A stretch of 8,912 nucleotides of DNA from Candidatus Methanoplasma sp. (GCA_031288985.1 JAITQH010000042.1:1-8912); one strand, 5' to 3'. Numbered from the stretch's first letter, positions 1 through 5,743 are shown. Notes: generated from the sequence alone by a model not told the origin. Translations and numbers: made by a program.

Positions 1-756
1 GTCCAGGAGCCGTCCCGCGAAGTCGATGTCGCCCTTCTCCATCGCGTCGCTGATCTCTCTCGCGAGGCGTTTGGATTCGTCGAGGGCCCCTTCGTTCTCG
101 CCTTTCTTGAACAATGCTATCTGATTGTCGATTATCTTCGCCGACTCGCGGGGCGTCCCTGTGTAGCACAGGACGGATCTGTACTGCAGCTCGTTCACCG
201 CGTCCTGATCCATTTTCACCTGCCTCACGTTCACATCGTCCCCCGCGCCGAACTCCATGATGTTGAACCCGCCGTACGCCGCGGCGTACTGATCCTGTTT
301 GCCTCCGCTGAGGCCCAGCTCCTTCCTTTCCAGATTGTAGGCCAGCCTGGCGACGTCCTTCGGCCCCATGTCCTTTTCCAGCCATTTCGACATGGCGGAT
401 ATCATCGCGACCATCATGGTCGACGAACCTCCGAGTCCGGAACCTGCGGGAACGTCCGAATGGATGGTTATCTCGAACCCGACCGACACCTCGAAATGCT
501 TTATGACCGCCAAGGCGAGGTCGTTGTTGCCGCCGAACTCGATCGGCGCGTCCAACGGATTCTCGTAAGTGCCGAAATAAGGGGAAGTTATCTTCATCGT
601 GCTGTCGTTGGTCGGTTTTACGGTGCAGAACGCGTATTTGTTGATGGTGGTGTTGAAGACGCATCCCCCTTTCTGCGACGCGTAGGGATCCACGTCGGTC
701 CCGCCTCCTGCTATGCCGATCCTGAGCGGCGCCCTCGCCCTCACATAGTTGATCAT
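1..756 (-). CDS. GHMP-family sugar kinase, D-glycero-D-manno-heptose 7-phosphate kinase-like (partial, C-terminus outside window)
   Basis: The first 252 codons are present; the C-terminus lies beyond base 1. I read it directly from the minus strand, starting MINYVRARAPLRIGIAGGGT. The GHMP motif 1 region is at residues 8-25 (RAPLRIGIAGGGTDVDPY) and the phosphate-binding motif 2 at 103-112 (PAGSGLGGSS). A GGKQDQYAAAYGGFN segment follows, as is typical of HddA-type heptose 7-phosphate kinases and their fucokinase-like relatives. GHMP kinases transfer phosphate from ATP to a sugar or isoprenoid alcohol; the AGGGTD form is characteristic of the sugar kinases that feed nucleotide-sugar synthesis. 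The ATG (756-754) overlaps the TGA of the upstream nucleotidyltransferase (ATGA), implying translational coupling and one operon. Kinase plus nucleotidyltransferase fits activation of a sugar phosphate for surface glycan synthesis. The exact sugar cannot be decided here. Confidence 0.9.
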   Translation of the reverse strand, partial: MINYVRARAPLRIGIAGGGTDVDPYASQKGGCVFNTTINKYAFCTVKPTNDSTMKITSPYFGTYENPLDAPIEFGGNNDLALAVIKHFEVSVGFEITIHSDVPAGSGLGGSSTMMVAMISAMSKWLEKDMGPKDVARLAYNLERKELGLSGGKQDQYAAAYGGFNIMEFGAGDDVNVRQVKMDQDAVNELQYRSVLCYTGTPRESAKIIDNQIALFKKGENEGALDESKRLAREISDAMEKGDIDFAGRLLD

Positions 757-1793
757 TTGAACACCTTGTCGTCCGTTATCTCTTGATTCTCTTCCACAAC
801 GGTGCCGTCCGCCAGAACGGCGTTGGTTATACGCGCCCCTGACTTTATAATGCATCCCTCGCCTATGATGCTGTTCTCTATCTTGGCGGAGGCCACTTTG
901 CATCCGCTCATTATCATTGACTTGACTATTCTGCTGTCGCTCACGGCGCAGTCGTCCAGCACCACGGCCGAGGTCATCTCGGATCTCACGGCGCAGGATC
1001 CGTTCCCCAAATAGAACGGCTTCACTATCGAGGAGGACTCGATCCTCTTGCCTCCCCATATGAATTCCCCGTACAGCTCCATCGCCATCGCAAGGTTCGC
1101 GCCCAACAGGTCGGAGGGGCGCCCCACGTCCTTCCACATGCCTTCCAGAACGTGTCCTTGGATCCTCCCGCCCTTTTTCATGACTGCCGGAACAAGATCC
1201 CGGGAGAAATCAAAGAACTCCCCCGAAGGGATCTCGGACATCACGCTCTTGTCCACCACGTATACTCCGGCGTTTATGAGGTCGGAAAACACCTCTTCCG
1301 GCTTCGGCTTCTCTTTGAATTCGAGTATGCGGCCGTCGGCGTCCTGCCGGGCGATGCCGAACTCGCAGGGGTTCTTCACGGACGTCAGCGCCATCGTGAT
1401 CTTGGCGCCCGACGAGAAATGGGCGTCTATCTCTTCTTTCACGTTCATGTTCGCGAGCACATCCCCGTTGGCCGCCGCGAACACGCCGTCGAGGCGATCC
1501 TCCACAAGCTTGATCGCCCCTCCCGTGCCCAACGGCGCCTTCTCGTATGAGTATTCGATGCTTATCCCCATGTCCGAGCCGTCCCCGATGACGTTCGACA
1601 TCAGCTCGGAACGATATCCGCAAGCCAGAATGATGTCGTCTATCCCCGCCTCCGCCAATGATTCTATGAGATATCTGAGGCAGGGCTTGTTCAGCACAGG
1701 CAGTATCGGTTTGGGTCTGTTCTCCGTCAAAGGCAGAAGCCTGGTCCCCTTGCCACCTACCATTATGACGGCTTGCCTCACTTGCTGCGCCAT
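753..1793 (-). CDS. Sugar-phosphate nucleotidyltransferase (NDP-sugar pyrophosphorylase, HddC/mannose-1-phosphate guanylyltransferase-like)
   Basis: 346 residues, a normal length for the family. The N-terminal Rossmann-like nucleotidyltransferase domain carries the pyrophosphorylase signature GGKGTRLLPLT (13-23) with RPKP (26-29), whose Lys contacts the nucleotide. LGTGGA (88-93) is the base/sugar-binding loop, and NGD (109-111) holds the metal-binding Asp. From about residue 250 there are short hexapeptide-like turns (e.g. VVLDDCAVSDSRI, SIIGEGCIIKSGARI), indicating a left-handed beta-helix C-terminal domain. The enzyme should join a sugar 1-phosphate to an NTP with release of pyrophosphate. 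The next gene, overlapping by four bases, is a heptose-kinase-like GHMP kinase, so a heptose nucleotide pathway (HddA/HddC-like) is the attractive inference; GDP-mannose or a dTDP/UDP sugar remains possible. The ATG at 1793 is preceded by GGTGA four bases upstream, supporting this start. Confidence 0.9.
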   Translation of the reverse strand: MAQQVRQAVIMVGGKGTRLLPLTENRPKPILPVLNKPCLRYLIESLAEAGIDDIILACGYRSELMSNVIGDGSDMGISIEYSYEKAPLGTGGAIKLVEDRLDGVFAAANGDVLANMNVKEEIDAHFSSGAKITMALTSVKNPCEFGIARQDADGRILEFKEKPKPEEVFSDLINAGVYVVDKSVMSEIPSGEFFDFSRDLVPAVMKKGGRIQGHVLEGMWKDVGRPSDLLGANLAMAMELYGEFIWGGKRIESSSIVKPFYLGNGSCAVRSEMTSAVVLDDCAVSDSRIVKSMIMSGCKVASAKIENSIIGEGCIIKSGARITNAVLADGTVVEENQEITDDKVFK

Positions 1794-1981
1794 TTTGTCA
1801 CCGTATTAACCACACTACTTAAAATCTATGACTTTCGCACTGGGTGATTCAACATTCTGTCCCATCGTTAAATATCTATCGGGGAAGAAAAGCTCCGATC
1901 CGCCTGCGTTTTGACGGCGGGGAGGCAAGCCGAAGCGGTTTCCGGGTAGACAGGCGCCGGCTCAACCTTTGGTCCGGTCCT
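1794..1981. other. Intergenic region with the promoter of the nucleotidyltransferase operon
   Basis: This 188-base gap lies between the nucleotidyltransferase start and the DUF89 stop, both on the minus strand. On the minus strand there are two AT-rich TATA candidates: ATATTTAA (1867-1874), which would give a leader of roughly 50 bases, and ATTTTAAGT (1817-1825), which would put transcription start almost at the ATG. An imperfect inverted repeat (1878-1884 with 1893-1899) has a pyrimidine-rich loop on the minus strand and could help end the DUF89 transcript. I see no tRNA or convincing coding sequence. A 16-codon minus-strand reading frame at 1815-1865 sits directly after the distal TATA candidate and is unsupported. 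Confidence 0.5.
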
Positions 1982-2977
1982 TCAACACGGGTCTCGGAAC
2001 GCGGCGGGACCCGCAGGCGTTGTCGGTCGCAGCGCATCCCCTGCGTGCTGGATGCGCACGACGTTGGCCCCCTTGGCAACGCCCAGCAGGTCGGCCACGG
2101 GAGTGCACTTCGCCCTCAGGAGATATGCGATTGGAACGTTCAGCCGCTCATCCGACAGAGCCTCGAGGTTGGCCATGCCCTTGGCGACGATCACAGTCCC
2201 GCGCCGCATCTCCCCCCTGAGTTCCGGACCTATGATCCTCATGTCGATCCCTATTGCGAACCCTCCGGTGTCCAGGATGCCGTCGAGTTCTTTGTCAAGA
2301 CCGATGCGCTCCGCATCCTCCCGCGTCACGTCGTTCAGGATCGGCTCTCCTTTGACCACCCCTATGACGCGCTTCCCCATGCTCCGAAGCTCCCTGATCA
2401 GAAACTTGTCGAACTGCGACTCGCCGCAGTTGTCGAAAAGATACAGCACCGTGTCCGCCGACTCCGCCAGAGCCTTGAGTTCCGGGGTCTGGTCTGAGTC
2501 CACGCCCTGCCCGAGCAGCTCGTCGAACCACGCGTCGAAGTCGTCGGGGTCGTCTATCGATATCCCCGACCCGAAGTCCATGACGTTGCCGATTATGGAT
2601 ATCCTTGCGGCGGCGGCGAACCTGTCGGCCGAACCGGCCACGAAAGATCCCGCCCTGTCCATGTGCCTTGCGGCGGCCTCGTCGGCCCTCTCTTTGATCT
2701 CGGCGTACGGATCTCTGACCCCCAGCGCGCCGTAGGCCTTTCCGTGGACCTGCGTGGCGCAGTCGGCAGAGTTCATGCCCCACGAGAATATCCTTGCGTA
2801 CTCTTTCAGCCCCGCCTCCACCGATTCGGCGTCCTTTCCGTTGGCGGGGAGGCGGGATTGGAAGAGGACGCGCCTCATGAGGCACGGGACGCAGTCCGGG
2901 CTGACATTCATGCCTTCGGTCATGCGGCGCCGCTTAAAGACCGTTTCGCCGCCTTTGCTTTCGGGATTTGCGGGCAT
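1982..2977 (-). CDS. DUF89 / ARMT1-like metal-dependent phosphatase family protein
   Basis: 331 residues from the ATG at 2977. Hallmarks of archaeal DUF89 proteins are visible: an N-terminal CVPCLMRR Cys-pair segment just after residue 23, GNVMDFG in the middle, a DNCGES motif (DNxGE in the family) with the acidic metal-binding residues, KGEPILNDVT, and a late TVIVAKGMANLE strand. The family comprises metal-dependent phosphatases acting on sugar phosphates or damaged metabolites (shown for some eukaryotic and bacterial members); the archaeal substrate is unknown to me. The start is uncertain. Met19 (2923) and Met23 (2911) are alternatives, and homologues usually begin only a few residues before the CxxC, which favours Met23. 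TTTAAG near 2935 could serve as a TATA box for a leaderless start at 2911. The last ~15 residues (Pro/Ala-rich) look non-conserved. It is monocistronic here and divergent from the zinc-ribbon gene. Confidence 0.85.
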   Translation of the reverse strand: MPANPESKGGETVFKRRRMTEGMNVSPDCVPCLMRRVLFQSRLPANGKDAESVEAGLKEYARIFSWGMNSADCATQVHGKAYGALGVRDPYAEIKERADEAAARHMDRAGSFVAGSADRFAAAARISIIGNVMDFGSGISIDDPDDFDAWFDELLGQGVDSDQTPELKALAESADTVLYLFDNCGESQFDKFLIRELRSMGKRVIGVVKGEPILNDVTREDAERIGLDKELDGILDTGGFAIGIDMRIIGPELRGEMRRGTVIVAKGMANLEALSDERLNVPIAYLLRAKCTPVADLLGVAKGANVVRIQHAGDALRPTTPAGPAAFRDPC

Positions 2978-3008
2978 TGCAGGGGCATTTGTTCCGATTA
3001 CCCCTGCC

Positions 3009-3018
3009 TTTTATATAG
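3009..3018. promoter_or_regulatory. Shared TATA box for divergent DUF89 and zinc-ribbon/aEF-1 beta transcription
   Basis: TTTTATATAG reads as a good archaeal TATA element on the plus strand and as CTATATAAAA on the minus strand. With the usual ~25-base spacing, plus transcription would start near 3038, making the zinc-ribbon mRNA (ATG at 3040) essentially leaderless. Minus transcription would start near 2988, just before the DUF89 ATG at 2977. The plus-strand use is the more certain; the minus use is inferred. Confidence 0.6.
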
Positions 3019-3039
3019 GGGAAATATTATCGCTCACGC

Positions 3040-3207
3040 ATGGCAGCAGACAAGATATGCTCTTCGTGCGGAAAAAGGCTCGTCGGGCACGGCAACACTT
3101 TCTTCAAGTGCCCCAAATGCGGCGCCGTTGAGATCGGAAGGTGCGACCAGTGCCGTGACCAAAGCGTCCCGTACGAATGCGACAAATGCGGCTTCATCGG
3201 ACCCTGA
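3040..3207 (+). CDS. Archaeal double zinc-ribbon microprotein (HVO_2753-like)
   Basis: A 55-residue protein beginning MAADKICSSCGKRLVG and ending GFIGP. Four CxxC knuckles occur at Cys7/10, Cys24/27, Cys35/38 and Cys47/50, enough to bind two zinc ions. Three are followed by Gly (CSSCG, CPKCG, CDKCG), the common zinc-ribbon form. Length and pattern match the small archaeal zinc-finger proteins (sometimes annotated as Zn-ribbon RNA-binding protein, DUF1610-related) that are often encoded beside aEF-1 beta. An RNA- or ribosome-associated role is inferred from family and neighbours and is not shown by sequence. The start has a TATA box 25-30 bases upstream and no leader to hold an SD site, so it is probably leaderless. 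The stop TGA lies inside the SD sequence of the aEF-1 beta gene, nine bases before its ATG, so the two are surely cotranscribed. Confidence 0.9.
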   Translation: MAADKICSSCGKRLVGHGNTFFKCPKCGAVEIGRCDQCRDQSVPYECDKCGFIGP

Positions 3208-3211
3208 GGTG
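3205..3211 (+). promoter_or_regulatory. Shine-Dalgarno site of the aEF-1 beta gene overlapping the upstream stop codon
   Basis: TGAGGTG contains GAGGTG, complementary to the archaeal 16S 3' end, five bases before the ATG at 3217. Its first three bases are also the TGA of the zinc-ribbon gene, so a terminating ribosome covers this site, an arrangement suited to coupled translation. Confidence 0.75.
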
Positions 3212-3216
3212 CTTGC

Positions 3217-3486
3217 ATGGGAAGGATAATAGCAGCATACGACCTCATGCCCGAGAGCACTGAGGTGGACCTCGAGAAGGTCATAGAGGCGCTTAAGGGC
3301 GCCGTTCCCGCAGGCGTAAAGGTCATCGAGACCAAGATCCTGCCCGTGGCGTTCGGTCTCATGAAGATCAACGCGGGATTCGACATCGAGGACTCCAAAG
3401 ACAGCATCGGCGGAGACCTTGAGACGGCGCTCTCGTCCCTGCCCGGGATCGAGAACATAGAGTGCATCTCCAGCACCGTTCTCTGA
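3217..3486 (+). CDS. ef1b: Translation elongation factor 1 beta (aEF-1 beta)
   Basis: 89 residues, the full length for the archaeal factor, which corresponds only to the C-terminal guanine-exchange domain of eukaryotic eEF1B-alpha. It shows the MGRIIAAYDLMPES beginning, ETKILPVAFGLMKI in the centre and the acidic GIENIECISSTVL end typical of the family. It promotes GDP-to-GTP exchange on aEF-1 alpha (EF-Tu homologue) so that the factor can again deliver aminoacyl-tRNA to the ribosome; it acts in the cytoplasm. It is the second gene of a two-gene operon with the zinc-ribbon microprotein, with a strong SD site. A hairpin with a T-run follows within ten bases of the stop, so the operon ends here. 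Confidence 0.95.
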   Translation: MGRIIAAYDLMPESTEVDLEKVIEALKGAVPAGVKVIETKILPVAFGLMKINAGFDIEDSKDSIGGDLETALSSLPGIENIECISSTVL

Positions 3487-3494
3487 AACACCGC

Positions 3495-3537
3495 GCGGAC
3501 CGCCACACGGTCCGCCGCAACACTTTAATCGGTTTTT
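3495..3537 (+). terminator. Probable terminator after aEF-1 beta
   Basis: A perfect 8-bp stem (GCGGACCG at 3495-3502 with CGGTCCGC at 3508-3515) encloses a 5-base loop. It is followed after an AT-rich stretch by a T5 run (3533-3537). Archaeal termination depends mainly on the U-tract, so the hairpin may act more in 3'-end stability. The stem begins nine bases after the aEF-1 beta stop. Confidence 0.55.
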
Positions 3538-3559
3538 CGTTCTGCAATAAGAAAGGTGA
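3523..3559 (+). promoter_or_regulatory. Possible promoter and SD-like site upstream of the repeat-protein gene
   Basis: CTTTAATC (3523-3530) is a fair TATA candidate. About 25 bases on, AAAGGTGA (3552-3559) contains the GGTGA SD core and sits four bases before a TTG at 3564. That TTG opens a 64-codon frame (to 3758) that differs from the frame of the helix-turn-helix protein, so the SD does not serve the annotated start directly. It may belong to a leader peptide, mark a frameshift, or be chance. Confidence 0.3.
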
Positions 3560-3606
3560 ATCTTTGCGTCCGCGGCGGGGCGCCGGGAAACGTCCGCCAA
3601 GGATGA

Positions 3607-3625
3607 TTGTAAGAAGTGATTACAA
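3607..3625. promoter_or_regulatory. Palindromic operator-like site TTGTAA-N7-TTACAA
   Basis: Perfect 6-bp inverted arms (3607-3612 and 3620-3625) are separated by seven bases, giving a 19-bp dyad ending 18 bases before the GTG at 3644. The size suits a dimeric helix-turn-helix protein. Because the following gene encodes a helix-turn-helix protein, autoregulation is a reasonable inference. One such palindrome can arise by chance in AT-rich intergenic DNA. Confidence 0.35.
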
Positions 3626-3643
3626 ATCTCCGATGCCGGAATT

Positions 3644-5641
3644 GTGCATGTTTTTCCGTCAACGCCTGACGCACTGCAAACAGTTATTATCAACATATGC
3701 AATCGGATTTGCGTGGTCCGTTCCGGGGATGGCATTGAGACGCACGGCTTCGGCGTAAAGGATTTGAAAAAACTGTTGGCAGACGCCCGCAAGAGTCTGG
3801 GCCCCGCAGGCATGGACAGGTTCCAAGAGCGCATCGCATTCGTCCGCAGCCGTCTTTCCGGAAGATCCGTGGCCGAATCCTCCAGATCTGCAGGGATCAG
3901 CGTGAGAAGCGGATACAACATACAGGCAGTATGGAACAAATACGGCCCCAAGGGGCTGTATCCGAATTTTGCGGGCGGCAGGAAGCCGAAGATGAGCGCG
4001 CAGCAGCTCGTGCAGTTCCATAACGAATATCACAAACGCGGCATGAGCGCCAACGAATCCCGCGAATACATCAAAGAGGAGTTCGGAATAGAATACTCCC
4101 AGAAACAGATATACCTGATAATCGCCAAAGTTTCCTCAAAGTCCGAGGAAGAGATACGGGCTGAAAGCGAGAAGCGCCGCGAGGCGGAGGAGGCCCGCAA
4201 TAAGACGGCGGCCGCGGCCGCGGCGCATCGGACCACGCAGACGGCCCTGCCCTCATACTCCGCTCCGCAGAGGAGGGATCCTCCGGCGCGCAGGGAGACC
4301 GCGCCTTCGCCCGCCCGAACTCCGACGGCCCCTTCCGCACAGCCGAAGTCCTCTCCTGCCGCAACGGATCGGCCGACGGCAGGGCGCAGCGCCCCCGTGA
4401 GGCCCGCCGCGGCCTCCGCCGCCTATGCTCCGATTCCTGCGGCGCCGAAGAAGGCGTACGAGCGCGATATTGACGCGGGACGCGCCCTGCTTGGAAAGCG
4501 CCAGACGCACGCCGCAACGCCCAAGCCTCGTCCCGAAACGGAAATGCCCTCCGAAGCGCCGGTCGAACAGGCGAAGCCCGTTGCACCTGTTGCACCCGTT
4601 GCGCCCACTGCAAACAGTGGAGTCGGTTCTGAGGTTGTCCGTCCCGTCGAGGTCGTAATTCCCGAGAAGCCCGTTGCATCTGTTGCACCTGTTGCGACTC
4701 CGATTCCTGCGAAGCCCGTTGCGCCTGTTGAGATTCCGATCCCCGCAAAGCCTGTTGCGCCTGTTGCAAACAGTGGAGTCGGTTATGGGGCTGTCCGTCC
4801 CGTTGAGGCTGCGAAGCCTGTTGCACCTGTTGCACCTGTTGAGATTCCGATTCCTGCGAAGCCTGTTGCACCTGTTGCACCTGTTGCGACTGCGATTCCC
4901 GCGAAGCCCGTTGCGCCTGTTGCAAACAGTAGAGTCGGTTATTGGGCTGTCCGTCCCGTTGAGACTCCGATTCCTGCGAAGCCTGTTGCGCCTGTTGAGA
5001 TTCCGATTCCTGCGAAGCCTGTTGCACCTATCCCCGCGAAGCCTGTTGCACCCGTCGCAAACAGTGGAGTCGGTTATGGGGCTGTCCGTCCCCCCGTTGA
5101 GACTCCGATCCCCGCGAAGCCCGCAGGCCCCTCGACGACCCGCCAGTCCCTGCTTATGGGGAACCTCACGATCACCGAGAATGCAGATCCCGTGGCGATC
5201 CCCGAGGCCACCGCACCCATAAGAAATCCGGCCATCCCCGCGAAACCTGCGGTTCCCGGGTCCGGCGCAGTGCAGACCGCGCCTATCCAAAATGCGGCGG
5301 CCGTCGAAGCTCCCGCCGATCCGGAAGAGCCTGCCGACGGCGGTGCAAAGACGCGCGACATGTCCTCGATGATGAAGAACTGGTCCCGCGACGCGGTGAA
5401 GAAGGCCGCGAAGACGCGGCCGAAGATTGTCGTCGACGAGACGGGGGACATAATGAAGCTTGAGGTGCCCGACCTGTCCGCCGCAGAAATTCTGATCTCC
5501 GAGGATCGCGATGCATATGTCGCATACGACGACGGGCTGGAGTCCTACGACTGCGTGTTCCGCGCAAAGCCTCTGCGCAAAAAGGAGGATATTGCAAGCG
5601 TGATAGCCCGGTCCAGGCTCAGATTCGCCAAGAAACCGTGA
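3644..5641 (+). CDS. Unrecognised protein: IS630-like bipartite helix-turn-helix, long PAKPVAPV repeat tract, orphan C-terminal domain
   Basis: 665 residues from the GTG at 3644. Residues ~60-100 form a homeodomain-like HTH (AESSRSAGISVRSGYNIQAV then KYGPKGLYP). A GGRKP linker (111-115) leads to a second, winged HTH at ~117-163 (SREYIKEEFGIEYSQKQIYL). This order is that of the N-terminal DNA-binding half of IS630-family transposases. No DDE nuclease domain follows. Instead come a charged helix (~164-187), an Ala6 run, a Pro/Ala/Arg-rich disordered region, and a repeat tract (310-496) of AKPVAPV and EIPIPAKP units interrupted by four 12-residue blocks of the ANSGVGYGAVRP type (at 323, 375, 427, 472). 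The last ~90 residues (from KNWSRDAVKK) look folded and are not recognised. No signal peptide or membrane segment is seen. The start is uncertain: GTG 3713 or ATG 3812 are alternatives, and none has a good SD. It is probably a DNA-binding, possibly DNA-organising or regulatory protein; function unknown. Confidence 0.8.
   Translation: MHVFPSTPDALQTVIINICNRICVVRSGDGIETHGFGVKDLKKLLADARKSLGPAGMDRFQERIAFVRSRLSGRSVAESSRSAGISVRSGYNIQAVWNKYGPKGLYPNFAGGRKPKMSAQQLVQFHNEYHKRGMSANESREYIKEEFGIEYSQKQIYLIIAKVSSKSEEEIRAESEKRREAEEARNKTAAAAAAHRTTQTALPSYSAPQRRDPPARRETAPSPARTPTAPSAQPKSSPAATDRPTAGRSAPVRPAAASAAYAPIPAAPKKAYERDIDAGRALLGKRQTHAATPKPRPETEMPSEAPVEQAKPVAPVAPVAPTANSGVGSEVVRPVEVVIPEKPVASVAPVATPIPAKPVAPVEIPIPAKPVAPVANSGVGYGAVRPVEAAKPVAPVAPVEIPIPAKPVAPVAPVATAIPAKPVAPVANSRVGYWAVRPVETPIPAKPVAPVEIPIPAKPVAPIPAKPVAPVANSGVGYGAVRPPVETPIPAKPAGPSTTRQSLLMGNLTITENADPVAIPEATAPIRNPAIPAKPAVPGSGAVQTAPIQNAAAVEAPADPEEPADGGAKTRDMSSMMKNWSRDAVKKAAKTRPKIVVDETGDIMKLEVPDLSAAEILISEDRDAYVAYDDGLESYDCVFRAKPLRKKEDIASVIARSRLRFAKKP
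4571..5131 (+). repeat. Nested in-frame tandem repeats inside the helix-turn-helix protein gene
   Basis: A short unit encoding (I)PAKPVAPV occurs about ten times. A longer unit marked by GCAAACAGTGGAGTCGGT-like sequence starts at 4610, 4766, 4922 and 5057. The spacings are 156, 156 and 135 bases, all multiples of three (52, 52, 45 codons). The copies are close to identical at the DNA level, with GTT strongly preferred for Val, unlike the neighbouring genes. This suggests recent expansion by recombination or slippage with the reading frame kept. The spurious long frames on the opposite strand come from this repetition. Confidence 0.9.
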
Positions 5642-5691
5642 TGCGGTCCGAGCCGCACATGGCGCCGTTCGGGATTCAAACAATGTTTTTT
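5642..5691 (+). terminator. Probable terminator after the repeat-protein gene
   Basis: A short stem (TGCGG 5642-5646 with CCGCA 5653-5657, extendable by one G-U pair) begins directly after the stop codon, and a T6 run follows at 5686-5691. The T-run is the more meaningful archaeal signal. It lies just upstream of the S6e TATA box, separating the two transcription units. Confidence 0.45.
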
Positions 5692-5699
5692 GGTAAAAA

Positions 5700-5710
5700 G
5701 CTTTATAAGT
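5700..5710 (+). promoter_or_regulatory. TATA box of the S6e - aIF2 gamma - PIN operon
   Basis: GCTTTATAAGT is a strong archaeal TATA element with a purine-rich AAAAA stretch immediately upstream in the BRE position. Transcription should start near 5730, giving a leader of roughly 14 bases that contains the SD site AGGTG (5734-5738), five bases before the ATG at 5744. This promoter rules out the longer upstream reading frame from a TTG at 5690. Confidence 0.75.
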
Positions 5711-5743
5711 ATCCCTCTCTTAAGGCGCGGTACAGGTGTTCAA

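Noticed and set aside
1815..1865. Small minus-strand frame of 16 codons upstream of the nucleotidyltransferase
   Set aside because: Its ATG touches the distal TATA candidate, so a transcript from that promoter would start inside it; there is no SD and no recognisable product.
3034..3951. 305-codon minus-strand frame spanning the zinc-ribbon and aEF-1 beta genes
   Set aside because: It is antisense to two well-recognised genes, shows no family features, and crosses a terminator and promoter region.
4571..5131. CRISPR array or regulatory iteron array
   Set aside because: Repeats are in-frame, protein-coding and immediately adjacent, without unique spacers of uniform length.
5447..5500. VVDETGD in the C-terminal domain as a possible first Asp of an IS630 DDE catalytic core
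   Set aside because: Too little sequence remains for a DDE fold, and the other conserved acidic positions and spacing are not seen; the likeness to the DEtgf motif is probably chance.
4071..5683. Long open frames on the minus strand (318 and 476 codons) and a 182-codon plus frame across the repeat region
   Set aside because: They are made of low-complexity NRLRRN, QQAQQ or LLRLL runs that mirror the codon repeats of the plus-strand gene. The plus frame alone carries recognisable HTH domains and folded-looking ends.
5690..5743. N-terminal extension of S6e from a TTG at 5690
   Set aside because: The operon TATA box lies within the extension and a good SD precedes the ATG at 5744, where family conservation begins.
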